DNA of 64,000 bases, taken from positions 1 to 64,000 of the forward strand of contig CAVZMO010000001.1 of NCBI GenBank assembly GCA_963776195.1. The letters are read 5' to 3'. Within the stretch, counting starts at the first letter, position 1. Every line of letters starts with the position of its first letter. The notes under the pieces were generated by a model, which saw only the letters and a program-made list of their open reading frames with translations, had not been told where the DNA came from and did not search any database. The stretch is from CAVZMO01 sp963776195. Lineage in GTDB: Bacteria > Nitrospirota > Thermodesulfovibrionia > Thermodesulfovibrionales > SM23-35. The translations under genes were made by a program, and so were the position numbers. Shown here in pieces: positions 45,914 through 55,276 of the stretch.

Positions 45914-47740
45914 TTAAGCGAGGACCTCTTTCACAGCTTTCTTGTCCTGATACCGCCTGTGGGGTTCCAGTATCTTTTTCCTCAGCCGGATGGTCTTGGG
46001 TGTGACCTCAACCAGTTCATCTTCTTTGATGAACTCTATCGCCTGCTCAAGGCTCATAATCTTCGGAGGTATCAACTGCAGTGCGTCGTCTGCATTGGAT
46101 GCGCGCATGTTCGTGAGTTTCTTCTCCTTTATAACATTGACATCCAGATCATTTTCCCTGGAATTTTCACCGATAACCATGCCCTCATATACCGAGGTAT
46201 TCTCTCTAATGAAGAGTGTACCTCTCGGCTGCAGATGAAAAAGGGCATAGGTCGTCGAAGTCCCGAACCTGTCGGCCACAAGTGCTCCTGTCTGTCTCTT
46301 CGAGATATGTCCCTGCCACGGTTCGTAGCCGTCAAAGAGATGGTTCAGCAGACCTGTCCCCCTTGTGTCCGTAAGGAATTGCGACCTGAAACCGATCAAG
46401 CCCCTCGAGGGTATGCTGAACTCAAGCCTCACCCTGCCATAACCGTTGTTATGTATCTTCTGCATCCGGCCTCTTCTCATCCCTATCTGTTGTGTCACAA
46501 TTCCGACATAGTCTTCCGGCACATCTATGACAAGTAATTCCATCGGCTCGTGCAAGACGCCGTCTATTCTTTTTGTTATCGTCTCGGGCATAGCTACGGA
46601 AAGCTCATATCCTTCCCTTCTCATCATCTCGATAAGGATAGCAAGCTGCAACTCCCCGCGACCGAGGACTTTGAAAGAATCGGTATCATCGAAATCCACC
46701 TTTATCGAGACATTGTAAAGGAGTTCTTTTTCGAGTCTCTCCCGCAATTTCCTGGATGTGACATATCTGCCGTCCTTTCCTGAAAAAGGCGCCGTATTGA
46801 CGGAAAATACCATTGATATGGTGGGTTCATCCACCTTTATCCTCGGTAGCGGCGTCGGAGTTTCTGCGTCCGTCACCGTATCCCCTATGGTGATTCCTTC
46901 GATTCCGGCAAGGGCAACAATCTCTCCAGCCGAGGCTTCCTGGGCCGCCATCCGTTCAAGCCCCTGGAAGGTGAATAATGATGAGACCTTTGTCTTCAAA
47001 ATCCGACTGTCCTCCCTTGCCACAGATACGTAATCATCGACCTTTACCTTGCCTGAAAAAATACGTCCTATGGCGAGTCGGCCGATGTAATTATCGTAAT
47101 CGATGTTTGTGACGAGGAGTTGTAAAATGCCGTCGGGCTCAAAGGCCGGCGGCGGTATTGTCTTTATTATCGTGTCAAAGAGCGGTTTAAGATTAATTGA
47201 ATCTTCTTCCATCGAAAGTTTTGCAGAACCTTCTCTGGCATTCGTATAGAGAACCGGAAAATCGAGCTGGTCTTCCGTGGCATCAAGATCGATAAAGAGG
47301 TCATAGACTTCGTTCAGTACCGCCTGGATCCGTGCATCGGATCTGTCTATCTTGTTAATGACAAGGACCGGCGGCAGCTTCAGTTCGAGGGCCTTTTTCA
47401 GGACGAACCTTGTTTGGGGTAGGGGGCCTTCCGAGGCGTCGACAAGCAACAATACTCCGTCCACCATTTTTAAGGTCCTTTCGACCTCTCCTCCGAAGTC
47501 TGCATGGCCGGGGGTATCGACGATATTTATCTTGACCCCATCGTAAGTCACCGCCGTGTTCTTCGCCATGATCGTTATTCCCCGTTCCCGCTCGAGATCG
47601 GTGTTGTCCATAACGCGTTCCTGGACCTTTTCATTGGAACGGAATATCCCGGCCTGTTTCAGCATCCCGTCTACAAGTGTTGTCTTGCCGTGGTCGACAT
47701 GGGCGATAATGGCAATGTTTCTTAAATCATCACGTTTCAT
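45914..47740 (-). CDS. typA: ribosome-associated translational GTPase TypA/BipA
   Basis: A 608-residue EF-G-like GTPase: G1 AHVDHGKTT, G2 RERGITIMAKN, G3 DTPGHADFGGEV, G4 NKIDRSDA, then EF-G domains and the TypA-specific C-terminus (IGFRSQFLTDTRGTGLLNHL, GALVADRFGTSTTYALFHLQ). It binds ribosomes and acts in stress and cold adaptation and 50S assembly. The frame is intact. Confidence 0.97.
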   Translation of the reverse strand: MKRDDLRNIAIIAHVDHGKTTLVDGMLKQAGIFRSNEKVQERVMDNTDLERERGITIMAKNTAVTYDGVKINIVDTPGHADFGGEVERTLKMVDGVLLLVDASEGPLPQTRFVLKKALELKLPPVLVINKIDRSDARIQAVLNEVYDLFIDLDATEDQLDFPVLYTNAREGSAKLSMEEDSINLKPLFDTIIKTIPPPAFEPDGILQLLVTNIDYDNYIGRLAIGRIFSGKVKVDDYVSVAREDSRILKTKVSSLFTFQGLERMAAQEASAGEIVALAGIEGITIGDTVTDAETPTPLPRIKVDEPTISMVFSVNTAPFSGKDGRYVTSRKLRERLEKELLYNVSIKVDFDDTDSFKVLGRGELQLAILIEMMRREGYELSVAMPETITKRIDGVLHEPMELLVIDVPEDYVGIVTQQIGMRRGRMQKIHNNGYGRVRLEFSIPSRGLIGFRSQFLTDTRGTGLLNHLFDGYEPWQGHISKRQTGALVADRFGTSTTYALFHLQPRGTLFIRENTSVYEGMVIGENSRENDLDVNVIKEKKLTNMRASNADDALQLIPPKIMSLEQAIEFIKEDELVEVTPKTIRLRKKILEPHRRYQDKKAVKEVLA

Positions 47741-47951
47741 GAATTTTCCAACCTTCTCCGTGTCCCCGATATGGTGTTAATAAACACCCATCCATCAAAA
47801 GACAAAATTAGTCGTTTTAGTGCCTCACAGTGCGTATCGATCCTGATTTTTATCCGAAATGGCTCCGGTGGGACAATCAACAACCACTAGTATTCTACAA
47901 TAAACGTGAGATAAAAGCCAGTGGATTACACAGGAGGGATGAAATACTGTC

Positions 47952-49196
47952 CTATTTGAAAAAATCGTAGACTTCAGTGATCGGTATCTCGCCCTGGTTT
48001 CCATCGGAGAGGCGCTTCCATTTCAATCTGCCCGATGCGAGTTCGTCATCGCCGATCATCAAAACATACTTTGAGGATAACCTGTCGGCCCTTCGCAGTT
48101 GACTTTTCAGAGAATTCCCGGAGTATCCGACTTCGGCCCATATGCCTTTCTCTCTGAGTTTGTCCGCAATAAGGAGACCTTTTACCCCCGCATCTTCTCC
48201 AATAGTCGCAATAACAACAGCCGGTACGGGATTGTCCTGCTCACCTGATGCCTTGAGGACCGTCGTAAGTCTTTCCATCCCGAGAGCGAACCCGATGGCG
48301 GGTGTATGAGGTCCTCCGAAGTCTTCAACGAGTCTATCGTAGCGCCCGCCCGCAGCCACCGTATTCTGAGCACCGAGGTGTTCGCTCGTGACCTCGAAAG
48401 TGGTCCTCGTATAATAGTCAAGTCCTCTGACCATATTGGGGTTTTTGACAAAGGGGACAGCGAGCATATCCAGCAGCGCGAGAAGCGCATTAAAATGCAG
48501 CTCGCATTCATCGCAGAGGAAAGCCGTGATAATGGGTGCGCCTTCCCTGAGTTTTATGCACGCATTCACCTTGCAATCAAGTATCCTGAGCGGGTTGTAA
48601 TCGGACCTCCGCTTGCAGTCGGGACAAAGCCCGTTGATTCTTTCAGCGATGAAGTCATGAAGGGCTTTTCTATAGGAGGGCCTGCATTTTTCGCAGCCGA
48701 TGGAATTAACGTGGAAGGTAAGTCCCCTGAGACCGAGCTTCCCGAGAAAAAGTCCGAGCATCGAGAGCATTTCCGCATCGATTTTGGGCTCCTCCACTCC
48801 GAAGGCCTCAACACCGATCTGGTAGAACTGACGGAACCGGCCTGCTTGCGGCCTTTCGTATCTGAACATCGGGCCGGCATAATAAAACTTCTGTGGGTGA
48901 GGCAGGTTATACAGGTGGTTCTGGACATAACTTCTCACTACCGGCGCCGTGCCTTCCGGCCGCAGCGTGATACTCCTGCCTGCTTTATCGGTGAAGGTAT
49001 ACATCTCTTTTTCGACTATGTCTGTGGTTTCACCGATGCTTCTGATGAATATATCCGTAGACTCTATGATAGGCACCCGTATCTCCTCGAAACCATACAC
49101 CGCGAACACATCTTTTGCGACATCTTCGACCCTTTGCCAAATAAAAATATCGGGTGAAAAGATATCCTGCGTGCCCTTCAGAGAGCTATACTTCAT
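47952..49196 (-). CDS. hisS: histidyl-tRNA synthetase
   Basis: A 414-residue class II synthetase: KGTQDIFSPDIFIWQ, motif 2 region YYAGPMFRYERPQAGRFRQF, the His-specific MVRGLDYYTRTTFEV, motif 3 PAIGFALGMERL, and a C-terminal anticodon-binding domain. The start overlaps the divIVA end by 4 bp, which fixes ATG 49196. The 211 bp between it and typA hold no gene. Confidence 0.97.
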   Translation of the reverse strand: MKYSSLKGTQDIFSPDIFIWQRVEDVAKDVFAVYGFEEIRVPIIESTDIFIRSIGETTDIVEKEMYTFTDKAGRSITLRPEGTAPVVRSYVQNHLYNLPHPQKFYYAGPMFRYERPQAGRFRQFYQIGVEAFGVEEPKIDAEMLSMLGLFLGKLGLRGLTFHVNSIGCEKCRPSYRKALHDFIAERINGLCPDCKRRSDYNPLRILDCKVNACIKLREGAPIITAFLCDECELHFNALLALLDMLAVPFVKNPNMVRGLDYYTRTTFEVTSEHLGAQNTVAAGGRYDRLVEDFGGPHTPAIGFALGMERLTTVLKASGEQDNPVPAVVIATIGEDAGVKGLLIADKLREKGIWAEVGYSGNSLKSQLRRADRLSSKYVLMIGDDELASGRLKWKRLSDGNQGEIPITEVYDFFK

Positions 49197-49672
49197 TCTT
49201 CCCTCATACCTCCCTCTTCTTCCTCCCTTTCTTTATCGAACTCGAGCATCTTCATGTGTCCCTCGACCAGTCTCTTTACCTCTTCCTTAAAATGGCGTCT
49301 TATTCCTTTGAGATCGACGATGTCCTCATGGATCTTGATCACCTTCTCCTGTGACTCTTTAAGGATAGAGTCGGCCTTGAGTTCCGCCTCCTTCACAACG
49401 AGCTCTGCCTCTTTTCTCGCATTAGTCTTATAGTCTTCGACCATTTGCTGGGCGGTCAATAATGTTTCCCTGAGCGTCGTTTCCATATCTCTATGTTCTT
49501 TGATCTGATTTTCCAGCCTTTGCGCGTTTTCCTTCAATGTCGCATTTTCCCTGAGAAGGTCTTCCATCTCCTCCCTGATCACCTCAAGAAACGCATACAC
49601 TTCCTCGACATCAAACCCCCTGAATTTCATGGGGAACTGCTTCTGCTGGATATCAAGCGGTGTTATTCTCAT
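49193..49672 (-). CDS. divIVA: DivIVA-domain coiled-coil protein
   Basis: A 159-residue protein. The N-terminal DivIVA motif (RITPLDIQQKQFPMKFRGFD, VEEVYAFLEVIREEMEDLL) is followed by a long coiled coil and an acidic tail. DivIVA marks curved membrane and organises division or polar growth. It overlaps yggT and hisS by 4 bp each, in a typical yggS-proC-yggT-divIVA order. Confidence 0.9.
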   Translation of the reverse strand: MRITPLDIQQKQFPMKFRGFDVEEVYAFLEVIREEMEDLLRENATLKENAQRLENQIKEHRDMETTLRETLLTAQQMVEDYKTNARKEAELVVKEAELKADSILKESQEKVIKIHEDIVDLKGIRRHFKEEVKRLVEGHMKMLEFDKEREEEEGGMREE

Positions 49673-49984
49673 AACAAAATGCCTCCTTTCAGTTTATAGG
49701 CGAACTCTATCAAAGACTGTATTAGAAAATACTTTACAAACAATATAGCGAGGATTACAACCATGGGAGATATGTCGATGACACCCAGCCGGTACCCGAT
49801 AATCCTTCTGATCGGCCGTAATACAGGTTCGGTGACCGCGTGGAGAAACCTGACTATAGGGTTGTAAGGATCGGGATTGACCCAGCTTATCAAAGACGAA
49901 ATGATTATGATCCACATATAAGCGGAAAGCAATATATCTTAATATGCTTGCCACGGCAAGGAGCAAATTTGCGAATATAAACAT
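49669..49984 (-). CDS. YggT family membrane protein, frame broken near 49930
   Basis: YggT family (two-helix membrane protein linked with osmotic stress and division clusters). The N-terminus from 49984 (MFIFANLLLAVASILRY) is in one frame and the rest (AYMWIIIISSLISWVNPDPY, NPIVRFLHAVTEPVLRPIRR) in another, shifting near 49930. About 104 residues when repaired. Its stop overlaps divIVA; its start overlaps the proC stop. Confidence 0.85.
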
Positions 49985-50775
49985 CTATCCCTCTCTCCCC
50001 AATTCCTTTGACCTGTTAGCCGCCGCCTGAATTACAGCAGCGACGATATCTTTAAACCCTCTTTCTTCAAAGGCTTTGATACCCGCTGCCGTAGTTCCGC
50101 CCGGTGACGTGACCATCTCCCTGAGTCTGTCGGGCGGCATCCCCGTCTCAAGGAGTTTTGCCGTACCGATCAAGCGTCTGTATGGCGAGTTCGGCCGCAT
50201 TATCTCTGTTGAGCCCCATTATGACCCCTGAATCTATCATGTTCTCGACAAAATAAGCGATAAATCCCGGACCGCTCCCTGAAAGGCGGTTACAGCATCC
50301 ATATATTTTTCAGGGAGAACAAGGACTTTTCCGACGGACATAAAAATATCCCGCACCATGACCATTTCCTTATCTTGAATGCATTCGCACAGTGACAGGA
50401 CGGACATGCCCTCCTGAACGAGCGCCGGGGTGTTCGGCATGACACGGATTATCTTTGATGTCTTCAGCCTCGCTGTGAGATACGAGAGTGTTATACCGGC
50501 AGCTATCGATACTATCAGTTTGTCGTTCGAAGATTCAGATCGGAAATCCCGGCGGTGACATCATCCATATTCTGCGGTTTAACCGCGAGTATAATAATAT
50601 TGCAATTTCGGACAACTTCTTTATTGTCAGGAGTAGTCTTTACACCATATTCCTTTTCGAGATAGGCACGCCTCTCCTGTCTCGGTTCAGAGACCGTGAT
50701 ATCCTTACCCCCGCCTTGAACCATCCCCTTTATCAAAGCCTCCGCCATATTCCCGCCACCGATAAAACCGATCAT
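49985..50775 (-). CDS. proC: pyrroline-5-carboxylate reductase, three frame breaks
   Basis: Last enzyme of proline synthesis. The N-terminal piece has the NAD(P) motif MIGFIGGGNMAEALIKGM. Frame changes occur near 50525 (ISDLN to NDKLIVSIAAGITLSYLTAR), near 50274 (AVTAFQG to SGPGFIAYFVENMIDSG, one base missing) and near 50175 (AIQT to LIGTAKLLETGMPPDR, one extra base). The end is EMVTSPGGTTAAGIKAFEER, as in the family. Joined, it is a complete reductase of about 264 residues. Three breaks in one gene argue for poor sequence quality. Confidence 0.88.
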
Positions 50776-50779
50776 TGAT

Positions 50780-51483
50780 TTATCTCCTTTCTTGGAATAT
50801 CCCCGTTCCTATCCTCACCATTGTCGCACCTTCAAGGATAGCAACCTCGAAGTCATTTGTCATCCCCATGGAAAGCTCCGGCAGCTTATAACCCTTCACT
50901 TTCCGCACTTGTCCCTTAATTCTCTCAGTTCTCTGAAGTAAGGCCTTGCCATCTCGGGATCGTCGAAGAATGGAGGCATGGTCATGAGGCCTTCGAGTTT
51001 AAGGTTCTTCATCCCCGATACGGACCCGATCAAATTCATAAGATCTTCCCGGGCCACACCGGATTTCGTTTCTTCCCCGGAAAGTTTTACCTGAATGAGA
51101 ACTCTCTGGATCTTCCCGGCCTTTTCGGCGTATTTATTTATCTCTTCTGCAAGACTGACCGAATCGAGTGAATGGATCATGTCAAAAAGCATTACGGCGA
51201 TCTTTGCCTTATTTTTCTGAAGGTGTCCGATCAGATGCCATTCCATCTCCGAATCCCGGATTTCGGACCTCAGGGTTGATATTTTTTCTTTTGCTTCCTG
51301 GACCCTGTTCTCCCCGAATACCCTCAGACCCAGTTCTATCGCCTCTTTTATCCTATCGATATCAACCGTCTTTGTGACGGCAACAAGTTTTATATCAAAG
51401 GGGCCCCTTCCGGACCTGATAGCGGCAGAGGAGATCTTTCGAAATACATTTTTTATGTTATCGAGAAGCACATTAGCAATCAT
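50780..51483 (-). CDS. yggS: PLP-binding YggS/PROSC protein, frame broken near 50896
   Basis: YggS family pyridoxal phosphate homeostasis protein. DIKLVAVTKTVDIDRIKEAI with the PLP lysine, GENRVQEAKEK, WHLIGHLQKNKAK and MIHSLDS are visible. The first frame ends after RDKCGK; adding one A to the GGAAAGTG run (about 50896) gives CGKVKGYKLPELSMGMTNDF and the tail ending at 50780. I place the start at ATG 51483 (MIANVLLDNIKNVF); the 42 residues of the longer frame are not family-like. It is 4 bp from proC. Confidence 0.88.
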
Positions 51484-51629
51484 CTGATCAGAGATACGGA
51501 TTATTAGTCCTCTTAGCGTTTTTTTTACGACAAAAAATTTCGTCCTTTGTCCGATTGATATTTTAGCATAATGGGACAGCGATTGAAGTTGTATGGGTTT
51601 ATATATCACGCCCTAATACGAAAGGGGTC

Positions 51630-53261
51630 TCATGAAGAGAGGGCCTTTTGATACTCTTCCCACAACCGGTCTTTCCCCGTCCCGATGTCGATGAAATCCC
51701 AGGGGAGTGCTTCGCCGAATTCTTTTTTTCTGAAAATATAAAAATCCTTGTTGATTCCGGATACCTCCGTCGCCTTCATCCAGTCCCCGGAATTCGCAAT
51801 TTCTTCAAGCACCTGAGACAAACGACGGTCTCCCACGGAAAACATTCCCTGCATATACGCATATTTGGGGACATCGTGAAAAACCTTAACTCCTTTTAAG
51901 GGAATGATTCCCTTTTTTATTATCTTAAGCCTTTCCCTGACCTCAAAGGGTGACTCCATCGGATGCCACTGAAAAGGCGTGAAGGGTTTCGGGACAAAGG
52001 TGCTGACACTCAAGGTAATGTTTCCTGATGCCGAAATATCCCTGATCTTTCCTGCAAGGTCGATGATCCCTTCTATGTCCTCCCTCGTTTCTGTAGGCAG
52101 GCCGACCATGAAATAGAGTCTCAGGTTCCGGATACCCTTTGCGAACAGGAGATCCGCAGTATAAAGGATGTCTTCCTCTGAGATCATTTTGTTGATCACC
52201 TTCCGCAGTCGTTCCGTACCTGCCTCGGGCGCGATCGAGACGCTCTTGTGGCCTTTGATTAAACCCACCAGTTCAGCGCTTTTGCTGCTTGCCCTCAGGG
52301 AGGTGATAGAGAAATCAACCTCGGGGATTTTCAATATGTCTTTTGCATAAGGGTGGTCCGAAAGAGAAGGACCTACGAGCCCTATCCTCTTTGTCTTTGA
52401 AAGGGCTGTCCGGATCTCTTCCTCAATCGCAGGAAGTTCTTTCCTTCGCGGAGGGTTGTAGATTTTGCCGGCAACGCAGAACCTGCAATTCCAGGGACAG
52501 CCTCTCATCGCCTCGATCAGGAACATTTCGGAGAATTCCGTCTCGGAAGTGACAATAGAAGTCGTGATCTTCGAAGCGGAGATATCTTTCAGGTACTGCC
52601 GTTTGATGGTCCCGGGTGCGCCTTCAGAGGCGTGTCTCCCGGAAATTTTTCCTTCAGCATCATAGGATACGCTATAGAATTTGGGGATATAAAGGCCTTC
52701 GATACCCAGTGACCTTTTGAGAACTTCGGACCTGCTCGAAGATGTCTTATAGATGCCGAGGAATTCGGGGAGCATCTCCTCTGCCTCGCCTATAAAACAT
52801 ATGTCGAAAAAATCGGCAACGGGTTCGGGATTAAAAAAGGCGCATACTCCGCCCATAATGATTAAGGGATGACGGGGGTTCCTCCCGGAACTTCTCCGGG
52901 GCAGTCTTGCCAAATCGAGGATTTTCAGGATATTCGGGTAATCGTTTTCGAAGGAGACCGAAAAAGCTACGATGTCGAAACGGTTCAGCGCTCTTTTCGA
53001 TTCCATGGAAAAGAGCTCGGTATCAGTCCTCACATACTCGTCGATGTCCTTGTCCTCAGGCAGGAAAGCCCTCTCGCAGACAATGTCTTTCATGCCGTTC
53101 AGAAGTCCGTAAAGCCCCTGTAAACCGAGGTTTGACATCCCGACATGGTAGGTATTCGGAAAGACAAGGGCGATGGTAATCTTGCCCCCGGGGTCTTTGT
53201 AAACGGTGCCCTTTTCCTTGGACAGCAGGAATTCTATTTTCTCTCTGATCTTCCGGCTCAT
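51630..53261 (-). CDS. B12-binding-type radical SAM protein (TIGR03960-like)
   Basis: A 543-residue protein. The N-terminal region (IALVFPNTYHVGMSNLGLQG, FDIVAFSVSFENDYPNILKI, PLIIMGGVCAFFNPEPVADF) is a B12-binding-like fold; the radical SAM core has CPWNCRFC (CxxxCxxC), then VSIAPEAGTERLRKVINKMI and FMVGLPTETREDIEGI. It resembles the TIGR03960 family, whose substrate is unknown to me. Start ATG 53261 overlaps the DUF3786 stop (ATGA); 12 further upstream codons in the frame lie inside that gene. Confidence 0.85.
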   Translation of the reverse strand: MSRKIREKIEFLLSKEKGTVYKDPGGKITIALVFPNTYHVGMSNLGLQGLYGLLNGMKDIVCERAFLPEDKDIDEYVRTDTELFSMESKRALNRFDIVAFSVSFENDYPNILKILDLARLPRRSSGRNPRHPLIIMGGVCAFFNPEPVADFFDICFIGEAEEMLPEFLGIYKTSSSRSEVLKRSLGIEGLYIPKFYSVSYDAEGKISGRHASEGAPGTIKRQYLKDISASKITTSIVTSETEFSEMFLIEAMRGCPWNCRFCVAGKIYNPPRRKELPAIEEEIRTALSKTKRIGLVGPSLSDHPYAKDILKIPEVDFSITSLRASSKSAELVGLIKGHKSVSIAPEAGTERLRKVINKMISEEDILYTADLLFAKGIRNLRLYFMVGLPTETREDIEGIIDLAGKIRDISASGNITLSVSTFVPKPFTPFQWHPMESPFEVRERLKIIKKGIIPLKGVKVFHDVPKYAYMQGMFSVGDRRLSQVLEEIANSGDWMKATEVSGINKDFYIFRKKEFGEALPWDFIDIGTGKDRLWEEYQKALSS

Positions 53262-53862
53262 AGCATCACTAAAACACTTATCATGGCTATCGACCATATG
53301 ATATCAATCGGAAGCTGGATTTCGCACGAGCCGTCAAGGAGGAGGTCCGCCCTCGGAGGAAACTCCTCATCGGCAGACCATAAAATCAAAGTCACCGGTA
53401 TCCTGGGCATCGGGAGAAGTTTTAAGGAAGCATCGCCGAAACCCAGGACTTCTGCACAGAGTTCCTTCCCTTTTTCCAGTGAAAGCTTTTTTATCGGAGC
53501 CGTATTTTTTGCACAGGGCGTCCAAAGGAACGACATGACTCCCCCTGAAGAACATATCCCCGCCTTTTATATTGACCGGTTTAACGAGTTTCCCGGTGAG
53601 CGGGATGTCTTTTGCGCGAATCAGATACCAGAGGCAGGAGTGTTTGAAAAGATAACCGTATCTTTCTACGAAGTCCTGACTTAAAGGACCTGTCGTTTTA
53701 ATAGTTTTTTTTTCGGGTCTTATATAAAACTCCGCACAAAATGATCTCAGTGTATAGACACCGCAGATTTGCATCGAATGTCACGGATGCGTTTGCGCAG
53801 ATGAGCGAAGGATCAGCGCTTTTTAGTATCTCCCACGCCTTTTCTTCTCCCGCGGATGTCAT
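53258..53862 (-). CDS. DUF3786 protein, two frame breaks (about 53752 and 53485)
   Basis: DUF3786 domain protein, function unknown, common in anaerobes with corrinoid or acetyl-CoA chemistry. ATG 53862 starts EEKAWEILKSADPSLICANA; the frame shifts near 53752 to YTLRSFCAEFYIRPEKKTIK, LVKPVNIKGGDMFFRGSHVV, and again near 53485 to LEKGKELCAEVLGFGDASLK with PRIPVTLILWSADEEFPPRA to the end. All pieces fit one ~200-residue protein. Divergent from the small selenoprotein gene (100 bp between starts). Confidence 0.75.
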
Positions 53863-53962
53863 AAATTACTATAACACAAGAAATTGCGCTCCATTCCGAT
53901 ACACGACAAAGAATATGGATTTATTCTTGGAACTCGAGCCTGTTTCAGGTTATACTAACCAA

Positions 53963-54130
53963 ATGAAGTGCAAAAAATGCGGCGGTAAGATCAGGATCGC
54001 CTTTGGGTGAAGGGGCGTATCTTTACACTGCACGGAGTGCGGTGAGATCTTTTCCGTAGACGAATACGCCAATGAAATGAATGAAGAGACGTGGGAGAGA
54101 ATAGCCCGCCGCCCTTGTGACAGAGCCTGA
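53963..54130 (+). CDS. dual-CXXC small selenoprotein (TGA at 54008 read as Sec)
   Basis: A 55-residue reading frame if TGA 54008-54010 is read as selenocysteine: MKCKKCGGKIRIAFG-Sec-RGVSLHCTECGEIFSVDEYA and a charged helix ending RRPCDRA before TGA 54128. Two CxxC pairs (CKKC, CTEC) flank the Sec, as in a zinc ribbon or redox protein. I recall a family called dual CXXC motif small (seleno)protein. A bSECIS-like hairpin starts 15 bases after the TGA. A conventional reading would end after 15 residues and leave the second CxxC unread, in the same frame. Function unknown, probably redox. The ribosome site is weak. Confidence 0.7.
54026..54044 (+). promoter_or_regulatory. bSECIS-like hairpin for Sec insertion
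   Basis: CACTGCACGGAGTGCGGTG folds as an 8-bp stem (one T-G pair) with loop GGA at 54034-54036. The loop starts 23 bases after the TGA, within the 16-37 base range of the bacterial SECIS model, and begins with G as that model requires. It overlaps the second CxxC codons. Confidence 0.6.
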
Positions 54131-54184
54131 GGACGGAAACAGTAGCTGCTGTTTATGCCTGATCTGCAATCCGGGAGAGGTTCT

Positions 54185-54922
54185 TTATGAGGCTTTTCTT
54201 TCAAGCTCCATGCACAAATTGAATCTGTCCGGTCTTTTAATAGAGCGCACATACATTACAACGTGCTCCCCGGAATAGAAGTGTTGTTTCAGGAGCATGG
54301 CCGCCGAGCCCTCGGGGCATCTGATAATCCTTGCCTCATCAGACTTTAGGTAAGTGATCTCGGTATACGTTTTCACTTTTGTTATCTTAACGCCGTATTT
54401 CTTTTCAAAAAGTTCAAACAGAGACTGATGCTCGACATCCTCTTCGAGAAGTAACGGGCAGACATGGTAGGGGATATAAGATTCCTGGAGTAAGACAGGC
54501 TCATTGCCGGTGTGATGAAGCCGTTTGATATAAATAACATATTGATCTTTGGGGATATCAAACCTGACATTAATATCGTCCCTGGGCACCATGACCATGC
54601 GTGCGAGAGCTGTTGAGGAGAGGGGAAGGTCCTCTTGAAAAAGCAGTTCCCTGAAGTTGGTGTGCATTGTTAATCCTTCAGGAACGATGTTTTTGAGGAT
54701 GAAAGTGCCTCTTCCCTGCTGGCGTTTGAGGTACCCCTGTCCGGCAAGTTCTAAAACGGAATTTCTTACGGTTGCCCTGCTTACGTTGTACATCCTGCAA
54801 AGCTCGCTTTCCGTAGGAATCTGTGAGCCGACGGGCCACTCATCGGTATCGATCTTTTTCTTGATTATTTCGCAAAGCTGCACATAGAGTTTCTGGTGAT
54901 TTTCTCTGTCGATCAGGTTCAT
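54185..54922 (-). CDS. GntR-family regulator with UTRA domain
   Basis: A 245-residue HutC-type regulator: N-terminal winged helix (LYVQLCEIIKKKIDTDEWPV, PTESELCRMYNVSRATVRNS, QGYLKRQQGRGTFI) and a C-terminal UTRA ligand domain (YIKRLHHTGNEPVLLQESYI, HFYSGEHVVMYVRSIKRPDR). The ligand is unknown. It is divergent from the dienelactone hydrolase gene at 55277 and could regulate it. Confidence 0.9.
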   Translation of the reverse strand: MNLIDRENHQKLYVQLCEIIKKKIDTDEWPVGSQIPTESELCRMYNVSRATVRNSVLELAGQGYLKRQQGRGTFILKNIVPEGLTMHTNFRELLFQEDLPLSSTALARMVMVPRDDINVRFDIPKDQYVIYIKRLHHTGNEPVLLQESYIPYHVCPLLLEEDVEHQSLFELFEKKYGVKITKVKTYTEITYLKSDEARIIRCPEGSAAMLLKQHFYSGEHVVMYVRSIKRPDRFNLCMELERKAS

Positions 54923-55276
54923 TTTCTTAGTTGCTCCGCACCTTTCTGTTCAAATTTTGTTTATGACGCCATGTTTTATTAACAACTTCCGTGCCAAAGG
55001 TAATTTGTGCTGTAAATCGGGGAGATGCGGGATATCGGCAATCGGCGGTGACCCGTGCAATGATTCAAAGTGCAACATGTGTCCCAGGGAAAATTCAAAA
55101 AGGCGAAATTGAGATTACCAGGCGCGCTGTTGTCCACGTGAGCTTTTTGTTGCGTGTCAATATATCATGGTTGCTTTTTGCAACGCTTGCAGATTCCGAT
55201 CTATTCCTGCCGTCAGTTGTCTCTCCAACCATATATTGATAAACTTTAATTATCTAAAAAAATCACGGAGGGTATT
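54923..55276. other. divergent gap between gntR-type gene and hydrolase gene
   Basis: 354 bp without a gene; the one + frame inside lacks a ribosome site and homology. The right end is A/T-rich (TTGATAAACTTTAATTATCT) and ACGGAGGG precedes the hydrolase ATG. No clear palindrome for the GntR protein was found. Confidence 0.35.

Noticed and set aside
48306..49157. 283-codon + frame
   Set aside because: Antisense to hisS.
54991..55239. 82-codon + frame in the gntR/hydrolase gap
   Set aside because: No ribosome site or family; the gap is better seen as regulatory.
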